Source of the DNA: JANJUO01 sp942492935
Lineage (GTDB): Bacteria > Bacteroidota > Ignavibacteria > Kapaibacteriales > UBA2268
Reading direction: 5' to 3'
Length of the DNA: 64,000 nt
NCBI GenBank assembly: GCA_942492935.1
Contig: OW818654.1
Coordinates: 1,922,001-1,986,000 of the forward strand
A model generated the notes under the pieces. That model worked only from the letters and a program-made list of their open reading frames with translations, made no database searches and was not told the origin of the DNA. This document shows, one piece after another, positions 1 through 6,385 of the stretch. The position numbers and the translations under genes were made by a program. Position 1 is the first letter of the stretch. The number at the start of each line of letters is the position of its first letter.

Positions 1-103
1 CTTTATTTGCATAAATAATAAATTCAGCAATGTCATAATCAAAAATATAAATTGATTTCCCATTTATTATTAATTGTTTACTCACGTCAGAATCCATCAG
101 CAT
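1..103 (-). CDS. Partial unknown ORF running off the left edge
   Basis: An open minus-strand frame begins with ATG, with a second in-frame ATG two codons later, and continues to the window edge for about 34 codons. The visible peptide starts MLMDSDVSKQLIINGK and is not recognisable. Its first residues overlap a weak RHS-core-like string, so the frame may use a decayed RHS fragment as its 5' end or may start at the second ATG. It lies just downstream of the PIN gene on the same strand. I infer no function. Confidence 0.3.
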   Translation of the reverse strand, partial: MLMDSDVSKQLIINGKSIYIFDYDIAEFIIYANK

Positions 104-113
104 ACTATCTTAA
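81..113 (-). pseudogene. Weak RHS-core remnant (copy A)
   Basis: Read on the minus strand this encodes DSMLMDSDVS, which resembles NSMLSDDDVR of the best remnant in this island. It has the same position relative to its neighbours, directly after a cassette stop codon. Alone it would not be convincing; the call rests on the three better copies. Confidence 0.35.
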
Positions 114-118
114 TTTTC

Positions 119-556
119 TTAATAATTTCTTATAAATAAAATTTCATCAGTGGATTTACAAAAATCAAAGCCCAAATTTTTCATACCATTTATTAACTTC
201 TTATCGCCTGTCCAAAGAATTGCATCAAGTTTTAAGGCAAAAGCAACAAATGGTGTATGATTTTGATCAATTTCAAATGTCAGGTGATATGCTTTTTCCC
301 AATTTTTCAGACTAACAACTTCTTCAGAAATTAGTTCAATTTGGGGTAAAACACTTGCTTTTGCCTCATGAAATTTATTTAATGGTAGTTTTGAAGATTT
401 GATAAGTTTATCTTGATAACGGGATATTTCATCAATCATAAATTCAGGAGAAAAAAATGTATAATGTGATGGTGAATTGAATAAAATGTCACCGATGAAT
501 CCTCTGCCGTTAATAATTGCACTAAATACAATATTTGTATCAACTACAATTATCAT
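119..556 (-). CDS. PIN-domain protein, putative VapC-like toxin
   Basis: A PIN-domain ribonuclease of about 145 residues. The first acidic residue sits in the N-terminal VVDTN motif, a conserved Glu follows near residue 43, and late acidic residues fall in IDQNHTPFVAFA and WTGDKKL. PIN toxins usually cleave RNA with an acidic, Mg-dependent site. I chose the ATG that gives MIIVVDTN because it overlaps the stop of the upstream gene as ATGA, typical of coupled antitoxin-toxin pairs; a start three codons earlier is possible. The ATGA coupling supports a toxin role. The partner is not a recognised VapB type. Confidence 0.8.
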   Translation of the reverse strand: MIIVVDTNIVFSAIINGRGFIGDILFNSPSHYTFFSPEFMIDEISRYQDKLIKSSKLPLNKFHEAKASVLPQIELISEEVVSLKNWEKAYHLTFEIDQNHTPFVAFALKLDAILWTGDKKLINGMKNLGFDFCKSTDEILFIRNY

Positions 557-756
557 TTGATACACTTATGCTTGTTTTCTTGCCACCATCTATTTTTGGA
601 TTCATTTGCAATATTATTAATTTCTGTTTCAATATATACGCTTTCAGAATTTGCCTCAATATATTTAAGATAGTGAGTAATTTTCTCAAGATAATAAGTA
701 CCTATATCTAAAGGTAATCTTAATATCATTTCGTTTTCAGTTCTCTCTATAATCAT
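553..756 (-). CDS. Putative antitoxin paired with the PIN protein
   Basis: A 67-residue protein of unknown family, preceded by a strong ribosome binding site (AAAGGAG, about six bases before ATG). Its stop codon overlaps the start of the PIN gene by four bases. It looks helical and polar, with a Trp pair near the C-terminus. The antitoxin role is inferred only from size, order and overlap. No DNA-binding fold such as AbrB or RHH is obvious. Confidence 0.6.
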   Translation of the reverse strand: MIIERTENEMILRLPLDIGTYYLEKITHYLKYIEANSESVYIETEINNIANESKNRWWQENKHKCIK

Positions 757-807
757 AATTTTCTCCTTTAAAAGAAATTAAACAGTTTTTATATTCTATT
801 ATTTTAA

Positions 808-872
808 TAAAATTTCATCATCATCCCTCAGCATACCATTAAAGCCAAAGCGGTAGTCGGGTCTGGCGTTGA
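808..872 (-). pseudogene. RHS/YD-repeat core remnant (copy B)
   Basis: The minus strand reads PDYRFGFNGMLRDDDEI, followed soon by a stop. This is the hallmark end of RHS repeat-associated core domains (YRYGFNGKEKDDE and variants). The stretch has more G+C than its surroundings. It starts about 20 bases after the hicA stop and has no start codon or Shine-Dalgarno site, so it is a remnant and not a gene. It is the best conserved of the four copies. Confidence 0.75.
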
Positions 873-889
873 AAAATTTACTATTTAAT

Positions 890-1132
890 TTATTCAAATA
901 ACTCATTTATTATTTCATTTTTATCTTTATTCAAATGTTGTGCAATATCATTTATAATGGAGTTTAATGTTCCTAATTTTATTGGATCATGAGCAGGAAT
1001 AGTTATATGATGCTCACCATTGGAAAATGTCGTTAATCTTATGTGGCTTCCGCTTTGTCGAGTAACTTTATAGCCAAACATTTTGACATTTTTTGCAAAC
1101 TCTTTTCCAGTAATGTCACGTGGAATTTTCAT
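890..1132 (-). CDS. hicA: HicA-type mRNA interferase toxin
   Basis: An 80-residue HicA family protein (YcfA-like, double-stranded-RNA-binding fold). The N-terminus carries ITGKEFAKNVKMFGYKVTRQ, followed by the catalytic-histidine motif GSHIRL at residues 28-33 and HITIPAHDPIKLGTL, the usual beta strands and loop. HicA toxins cleave mRNA and are neutralised by HicB. The start overlaps the stop of the upstream hicB-like gene by four bases, so the order is hicB-hicA, the reverse of the most common order. The length is usual and no key residue is missing. Confidence 0.9.
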   Translation of the reverse strand: MKIPRDITGKEFAKNVKMFGYKVTRQSGSHIRLTTFSNGEHHITIPAHDPIKLGTLNSIINDIAQHLNKDKNEIINELFE

Positions 1133-1338
1133 ACCAATTCAAATACTTCTTGATGTACAAAATGTAGTCTTGCAATTTTTGGTAATTTATCTTCATCAAA
1201 ATGACATTTAACTGCATCTGCGATATTGATTCTCAGCGATTCCACATCATCACCTTGAGTAAATATTGAATAATTGACTGCTTTTGCGGTAAATCCACCT
1301 TCAGGTTCTTCTTCTATATAAAATATTATTTCATTCAT
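1129..1338 (-). CDS. hicB: HicB-like antitoxin, short form
   Basis: A 69-residue protein with the HicB partial RNase-H-like fold: a beta strand with EEEPEGGFTAKAVNYSIFTQ, then a helix with DDVESLRINIADAVKCHF. It lacks the C-terminal DNA-binding segment of longer HicB proteins, so self-repression of the operon would need another factor. It is directly upstream of, and overlapping, hicA. The function is well supported by pairing. Confidence 0.8.
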   Translation of the reverse strand: MNEIIFYIEEEPEGGFTAKAVNYSIFTQGDDVESLRINIADAVKCHFDEDKLPKIARLHFVHQEVFELV

Positions 1339-1404
1339 ATTAAATCCTTTTTTAAATAAAATATTGACATTTAATAATTAAAACTATTGTTAATGTAATG
1401 AACC

Positions 1405-1462
1405 ACCTACATCATCTGTCAGCATACCATTGAAGCCGAATATAATTTGAAGAGGGTGAGTT
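1405..1462 (-). pseudogene. RHS/YD-repeat core remnant (copy C)
   Basis: The minus strand encodes FGFNGMLTDDVGG. Upstream, SPSSNY is in a shifted frame, as if about two bases were lost inside the original NYRFGF codons. The remnant starts shortly after the DUF2442 stop codon and ends before the hicB leader, the same placement as copies B and D. Confidence 0.65.
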
Positions 1463-1471
1463 ATTATCAAT

Positions 1472-1714
1472 TTATTGTATATTATCATATAAAAATTCTG
1501 GTGATAAATCTGCTCCATTTTCCCATTCAATTGTTCTTGATAAATCTGAAATTCTGAAATTTTTGAAATAATTTTTATCTTTTAATTGCTCAAAAACAGT
1601 TCCCCATAATTCATTTTCAAGATTTACTACACCACTTTTACCATCATTAAAAAATAGCAAAATATTGTAATTACTTAAATACTGAGCATCAATAATTTCT
1701 AAATCCTTTTTCAT
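1472..1714 (-). CDS. DUF2442 domain protein
   Basis: An 80-residue DUF2442 family protein. Typical features are an N-terminal strand region with IIDAQYLSNYNILLFFNDG, a central VVNLENELWGTVFEQL with the usual 'fxxLkd' element, and a C-terminal IEWENGADLSPEFLYD. The family is commonly encoded beside DUF4160 and is suspected to be part of a toxin-antitoxin-like pair. Here the partner immediately upstream is truncated. The GGAG of its ribosome binding site lies inside the last codons of that remnant. Confidence 0.85.
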   Translation of the reverse strand: MKKDLEIIDAQYLSNYNILLFFNDGKSGVVNLENELWGTVFEQLKDKNYFKNFRISDLSRTIEWENGADLSPEFLYDNIQ

Positions 1715-1716
1715 TA

Positions 1717-1794
1717 TTACTCCAAATGAACTGGACTATGGTCATTATAAAGCATATAAACTATAACCCCAAGAAATCTTGATAATTCTGGCAT
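1717..1794 (-). pseudogene. Truncated DUF4160 gene (25 codons)
   Basis: The frame MPELSRFLGVIVYMLYNDHS followed by PVHLE and a stop matches the N-terminus of DUF4160 proteins (MPxISRFxGIIIxMYxxDHxPPHFH), which are normally about 80 residues. The match ends exactly at the conserved His-Phe-His segment. This is either a 5' fragment left by deletion or a frame kept only to couple translation to the DUF2442 gene, two bases downstream. The family call rests on the N-terminal pattern. Confidence 0.7.
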
Positions 1795-1861
1795 TTTTAC
1801 CCTCAACACATTAAATCACAAATATTAGACAAATTCATTATATTATTATTGTTAAAAAAAA

Positions 1862-1978
1862 TTTCAGTATCCCTCACATCATCATCACTAAGCATACTAT
1901 TGAAACAGAAGCGGTAGTCGGTGGATTCAATTTCCAATCCTTTAAAACTACACGAACATTCCCAAGAGGGTCTTTCAT
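1862..1978 (-). pseudogene. RHS/YD-repeat core remnant (copy D), longest
   Basis: Two RHS signatures lie in order on the minus strand but in different frames. First comes MKDPLGNVRVVLKD, the RHS core motif KDHLGNVRVV. About 13 codons later comes DYRFCFNSMLSDDDVRDTEI, the YRFGFNGM...DDEV motif with two substitutions. In intact RHS cores a longer segment separates these motifs, so this copy carries an internal deletion and a frameshift. The ATG of the first part overlaps the stop of the Rpn nuclease gene as ATGA. Confidence 0.75.
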
Positions 1979-2841
1979 TTAAGGTTTTCAATCTCTTTTG
2001 CTGTAAGACCAGTTGATTTAACAATTATTTCAATTGGAACTCGATTCAATAACAAATTCTTTGCTACATCAATTCTTGCTTTCTTATCTCCCTCTGCTTT
2101 TGCTGTATTTAAAGCATCCCTATCACGAACTGTATTGATTATATATTTTTCGTAAATTTTTCGCTCTTGGTCATCCATATTTATTTCTGATAATTTCTGT
2201 CTTGCTTGTTCAATATTTTTAGATTGAGAACCATCAGCAATTTCATTATTTTTAAACATGTAAATCCATTCATCAATCTTCTTTTTGATTATGTTTGGAT
2301 AACGGTCAACGGTAATTAAATAATACTCTGGAAATATATTTGTGTCTGTAAATTTATACTTCGGTTCGATACTATCTTTTAATCTTTGCTGTTTTTTTAC
2401 TATTAATTTTGTGCCAGTATTCAAGCCAACAAATTCATTTGTGCCGTGATAAATATAATCATCGCCAATGCCAAGATTGAAGTACATAATACTAATTGAA
2501 ATTACTTTGCTGATATTTTTAAAGTCATCGCCAAGTTTTTGGTGGTCAACAATTATCTTTGATGTGCTATAAAGTAAACTTTGTAAATAATCTGTTTCTC
2601 TTGTATTTTGAATTTCAATATAGATTTTGCGTTTGTCTTTATCTTCTATCAACAAATCAACACGATTATATTTATCAATTTCTGTATTTTGATTGCTTTC
2701 ACTTTCCAAAATATTGAATACCTTTATTTCATCATCTTCAAGTAATGCAGAGAGAAATCCCTCAAGAATATCGAAATTTGCTTTATCACGCAAAATTGTT
2801 TTCATCGCCCAATCAAATCTTATTAATTTATTGTTTTTCAT
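1975..2841 (-). CDS. Rpn family recombination-promoting nuclease / PD-(D/E)XK transposase-like
   Basis: A 288-residue protein of the PD-(D/E)XK nuclease family transposase group (Rpn/PDDEXK_2). Opening motif: IRFDWAMKTILRDKANFDIL. Catalytic elements: D62 in NRVDLLIE and E76-x-Q78 in IYIEIQNT. A C-terminal helical stretch ends in a short HTH-like IEIIVKSTGLTAKEIE. Rpn proteins nick or cut DNA and promote RecA-independent recombination in E. coli. Two divergent paralogues lie near 31.4-33.3 kb. It is the first gene of the minus-strand island. Confidence 0.85.
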   Translation of the reverse strand: MKNNKLIRFDWAMKTILRDKANFDILEGFLSALLEDDEIKVFNILESESNQNTEIDKYNRVDLLIEDKDKRKIYIEIQNTRETDYLQSLLYSTSKIIVDHQKLGDDFKNISKVISISIMYFNLGIGDDYIYHGTNEFVGLNTGTKLIVKKQQRLKDSIEPKYKFTDTNIFPEYYLITVDRYPNIIKKKIDEWIYMFKNNEIADGSQSKNIEQARQKLSEINMDDQERKIYEKYIINTVRDRDALNTAKAEGDKKARIDVAKNLLLNRVPIEIIVKSTGLTAKEIENLK

Positions 2842-3004
2842 ATATTTATTACTTTTTAAGGTTTCAATTCAGCAAATTAAAATTTAAATATCCATGAATA
2901 AATTTTGACGTTATCTTTTTGATAATATTTTTATAAATTATCATTAATGAATTTCTATTTATCTTACGTTTTTAAATATTCTTCACTTATGGCTAACAAT
3001 AAAT

Positions 3005-4498
3005 TTATGGGTAATTAACTAAAGATGATTTTGTTCCATTTGATGATATTGCCCTTATTTTGAATGAAAATGTGGAATTTGGATTGGTGTTAATAATTTC
3101 AAAAACTTGCTGATGTTGCATTTTATCATTTTGAGTTACTTTTTGACCAATTATTTCTCTTGCTTTGATATTTCCGTCAACTATTTCAATTTTTGTGATT
3201 ATATTTTCTGAGCCGTTATAAATTCCATAAGAAGTTGTATATATTCTCACTTTGTTTTTTTCTATTTCAGAAACTCTATTGATAACAGGATTTGGAAAAC
3301 TAATAATTTTAATTGAATACTTCTGTCCAACTTCGTTATTATCAATATATCTGATAAATTCCAAAAATTTTCCTGTATCATTAATTGATGGAGTGAACCA
3401 AAAGGGAGTTCCCTCGTTTGAAGAATAGAGAATATTTTTACCATCATTAGTTCTTAATATTGCTTTAGTTGATTGCAAAGTAAGAAGAGGTAGATTTGGT
3501 TCAAATTTATAATTAATTCCGGGATACATAGTATTAGAAAATTTCGGCTCGCCCAATAATTGATTTTCAATTTTAAATTCGATACTTTTTTCTTGACCGT
3601 CATATTTTCGAGTAAGTTGCAATTTAACTTTCATTGAACCATAAGCAGGAGCAACTCCTTCAATAGCTATCCAATTTTCAGTATAGTTTTTAATAACTGC
3701 ATTACCAACTTTATCATCATCAGCAGATTTTGATAGTGAAATAGTTGGTTGTTTTAATAAATCTGTTTTAGGATTCAATCCACTCACATTAATAATATTT
3801 TGCCATCGACTATATGCAATTGTTTTGATAATATCTTGTTGCGGGATAAGAATTATATTACCTGTTTGAACAAAAAATGGCTGATTTGAAAATTGACTAT
3901 TATTTGAGATAAGTAGTGAATCATTTGCACTATTTTGAACAGTAAGTAAATTTGTATTTTGATTCGCAATAGTAATATTCATAGAAAACTGAGTGCTACT
4001 TCTAATTTCTTTTCCTTGATTTTTCCCGCTTCTACCAATAGCAGTAGCAATAACCCTTACTAAATAAGATTTATTTGATAAATCATTAAAAGATGGTTGC
4101 CAGAAAAATTTCGCTGTTTGTTCATTATCAATTTTTTCTATTCTAAAAAATTTTGATGTCGAATTATTAATTGATGATAATATCAATTTATTTCGTCTTA
4201 ATAAATCCTCTACTATAAATTCGTATCTAATATTTGTAACATCACCGGTATGAAATATCAAATTAACTGAATCGGCTTTTTCAATATGTACGCCCATTGA
4301 ATCTACAGAATACACATAATTCAAAGTTGATTTTTCTGCTTTTAAATTAAAATCAAGTTGGAATAGGGGAGACCCATATTCATCAGTAAAAGCATTTTTA
4401 TCACTTTCTTTACCAGGAATAAGCAAAATAAGTGCTGCGAGATACAGCACAAAATATATTTCAATTACTTTACGTTTTTTATAGGGAACTACTTTCAT
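3005..4498 (-). CDS. GldM-like single-pass envelope protein (tentative)
   Basis: A 497-residue protein with a basic N-terminus, one membrane segment at about residues 12-29, and a long extracytoplasmic part rich in beta strands and Asn/Ser. Length, topology and N-terminal arrangement (RKVIEIYFVLYLAALILLIP) resemble GldM/PorM, the periplasm-spanning half of the type IX secretion motor. The gene overlaps the end of a GldL-like gene by four bases, the usual gldL-gldM order. The periplasmic domains show no motif I can match with certainty. Alternative: a family-specific envelope protein unrelated to GldM. Confidence 0.4.
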   Translation of the reverse strand: MKVVPYKKRKVIEIYFVLYLAALILLIPGKESDKNAFTDEYGSPLFQLDFNLKAEKSTLNYVYSVDSMGVHIEKADSVNLIFHTGDVTNIRYEFIVEDLLRRNKLILSSINNSTSKFFRIEKIDNEQTAKFFWQPSFNDLSNKSYLVRVIATAIGRSGKNQGKEIRSSTQFSMNITIANQNTNLLTVQNSANDSLLISNNSQFSNQPFFVQTGNIILIPQQDIIKTIAYSRWQNIINVSGLNPKTDLLKQPTISLSKSADDDKVGNAVIKNYTENWIAIEGVAPAYGSMKVKLQLTRKYDGQEKSIEFKIENQLLGEPKFSNTMYPGINYKFEPNLPLLTLQSTKAILRTNDGKNILYSSNEGTPFWFTPSINDTGKFLEFIRYIDNNEVGQKYSIKIISFPNPVINRVSEIEKNKVRIYTTSYGIYNGSENIITKIEIVDGNIKAREIIGQKVTQNDKMQHQQVFEIINTNPNSTFSFKIRAISSNGTKSSLVNYP

Positions 4499-5292
4499 TT
4501 TTCAGTAATGTTTTTTGAAATTAATTTTTCGATTTCTTTTCTTACAGTAATTTCAATTTCTTCTTTTTTTAGAGATTCAATTTGGGTATTTAGTTGATTT
4601 AAATTCTTTTGAAAAATTGTTAGGGAACTATTAACATTTTTCATTTCTTCGAGCATTTGCGGATTTGGTGAATTGGCTTGCTGAAAGGAAATTAAAATTT
4701 GCTCTAATCTATCTGCAATTAATTCCTGATTATCATTCATTTTTACAATTGATTCGGTTAAAGATTCTAATTGAACTAAAGACGCTGCAAAATCTCTGCT
4801 AATTTCACCAATTTCATCTAATAAGTCATTTTGCATATCATTTTCTAATTTATCATCTTTATCTTTTTCAAGATATGTATCTTCTTTTGGTGAAAATAAC
4901 ATAATTACAAACATGACAACCAGCATCAATGCTTCGAATATGATTCCTGCAATTACAATATCATCAGTAACTCTATCGCTAAATCTTCTCATTCCAATTA
5001 AAACGAGTAATATTGCTGCACCAAAATATACAAATGAATTAATTGTAGAAAAATAGAAACGATTTACAATTTCTTCCATCCATAGAAAAGTACCACTAAA
5101 AAATCCAAGTGAGTGTGCAATTGAAATATCCTCATTCAAATACTTATTCAATTGCTTTTCAAAACATACAATTCGCCATAAAGTAATTAAAGTAATATAA
5201 GAACTTAATCTTTTTTCATATCTTAATTTATGAAAAATTCTGTGAAGAATTTCTCTCCCTTCAAATGAAGAAAATGAGTCAATTTTTTTCAT
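4495..5292 (-). CDS. GldL-like two-helix membrane protein with coiled coil (tentative)
   Basis: A 265-residue protein: about 75 polar residues, a membrane hairpin (about 85-102 and 112-133), then a long coiled-coil tail of Glu/Leu/Asn heptads. The second helix contains a buried glutamate in GIIFEALMLVVMFVIMLF followed by SPKED, close to GldL TM2, where a Glu is essential for proton-driven rotation (LTEALIF...FEPVED in Flavobacterium). The extra N-terminal domain is unlike canonical GldL. It is followed by the GldM-like gene (ATGA overlap) and preceded by an LptG-like gene, seven bases away. A motor role is inferred. Confidence 0.4.
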   Translation of the reverse strand: MKKIDSFSSFEGREILHRIFHKLRYEKRLSSYITLITLWRIVCFEKQLNKYLNEDISIAHSLGFFSGTFLWMEEIVNRFYFSTINSFVYFGAAILLVLIGMRRFSDRVTDDIVIAGIIFEALMLVVMFVIMLFSPKEDTYLEKDKDDKLENDMQNDLLDEIGEISRDFAASLVQLESLTESIVKMNDNQELIADRLEQILISFQQANSPNPQMLEEMKNVNSSLTIFQKNLNQLNTQIESLKKEEIEITVRKEIEKLISKNITEK

Positions 5293-5299
5293 ATTAGTA

Positions 5300-6385
5300 T
5301 CAAGTCTTTGTTTTAAAAATTGTAATCAAACCAACAATAAAGAAAATGATATTCGAAATCCACCCAGCCAGAATTGGATGAAAATTCATAGAATTACCTA
5401 ATGTTTGACTTACTTTGCTGAAAATCATATAAGCAAATGAAATAATCATTGCTGCGGCTATTTGAATTGCAATACCACCCTTACGTCTAACTGAAGCAAA
5501 TGGTACACCAAATAGAATTACTACTAAATTTGCAAAAGGGAACGCATAATCACCATAATAAGTGATAGATTGAACCCTTGTATCTTTGCCGCCTTGTTTC
5601 AACAATGCAAGATATGCTTTTCTTTCGTCAAGATTCATTTCATCTGTGTTTTTCTTCAATTGCTCAATATGCAGATTTGTAAGCATTAAATCGACTGGCA
5701 TTTCTTGTATTACTTCGGTCTCAACCAAAGGATTAAAATAATTTCGAGAAATAATATTTTTCATTACCCATTTATTTAATGTGTCAACCCAAACCATTTG
5801 TTCAGCTTCAAGTCTTTTTTTAAGTCTTGGTTTTGTTTCACTTGTAAAGTCTTCAATAGATACAATTCCCGCAGTCTTTTTTTGTGAGTCATAATATTGA
5901 ATCACAAGATTTCGAGTTGGGGAATCCCTGAAGAATAAATTATAAATCGTACCGCCACCTTTTGGAGACCTATTAAGATATTGAGCTTCAATTTCGTGCT
6001 TGTATTGATTCGACTTTGGAACTACCCAGCCATTAAACCATAAATGAAAAAAACTCAACATAACAGTAAATACTAATAGTGGAACCATTAATCTATATAA
6101 ACTCTGTCCGCCTGATTTCATTGCAGTTATTTCATTTCTGGTTGATAAATTTCCAATAGTAAATAGCGTAGATACCAAAGTTGCTATTGGTAATAATATC
6201 TGCATTATTGCAGGTAAATAATAAAAATAATATTTAGCAATTATAAAAGCAGGTACATTCAAGTCTAAAAAATTATCTAAACCTTCAAGCAGGTTGATAA
6301 TTATAAAAATCAAACATAAGGCAATAGTTGTAAAAATCAATGTTAATACAAACTGTTTCAATATATATCTATCTAATAAATTCAT
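5300..6385 (-). CDS. lptG: LptF/LptG family LPS export permease
   Basis: A 361-residue YjgP/YjgQ family permease. The N-terminus MNLLDRYILKQFVLTLIF starts TM1; TM2 and TM3 follow by about residue 118. A periplasmic beta-jellyroll-like region (about 120-270) ends in the NLDERKAYLALLK segment, and three C-terminal helices follow (about 278-358, including FGVPFASVRRKGG). With LptF and the LptB ATPase the family extracts lipopolysaccharide from the inner membrane. Whether this is LptF or LptG cannot be fixed. The gene starts inside the stop of the heparinase-like gene (ATGA). Confidence 0.88.
   Translation of the reverse strand: MNLLDRYILKQFVLTLIFTTIALCLIFIIINLLEGLDNFLDLNVPAFIIAKYYFYYLPAIMQILLPIATLVSTLFTIGNLSTRNEITAMKSGGQSLYRLMVPLLVFTVMLSFFHLWFNGWVVPKSNQYKHEIEAQYLNRSPKGGGTIYNLFFRDSPTRNLVIQYYDSQKKTAGIVSIEDFTSETKPRLKKRLEAEQMVWVDTLNKWVMKNIISRNYFNPLVETEVIQEMPVDLMLTNLHIEQLKKNTDEMNLDERKAYLALLKQGGKDTRVQSITYYGDYAFPFANLVVILFGVPFASVRRKGGIAIQIAAAMIISFAYMIFSKVSQTLGNSMNFHPILAGWISNIIFFIVGLITIFKTKT

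Noticed and set aside
1803..2024. 73-codon minus-strand frame as a gene
   Set aside because: It runs through the end of the Rpn gene and RHS remnant D in a mixed frame. The similarity is explained by the remnant.
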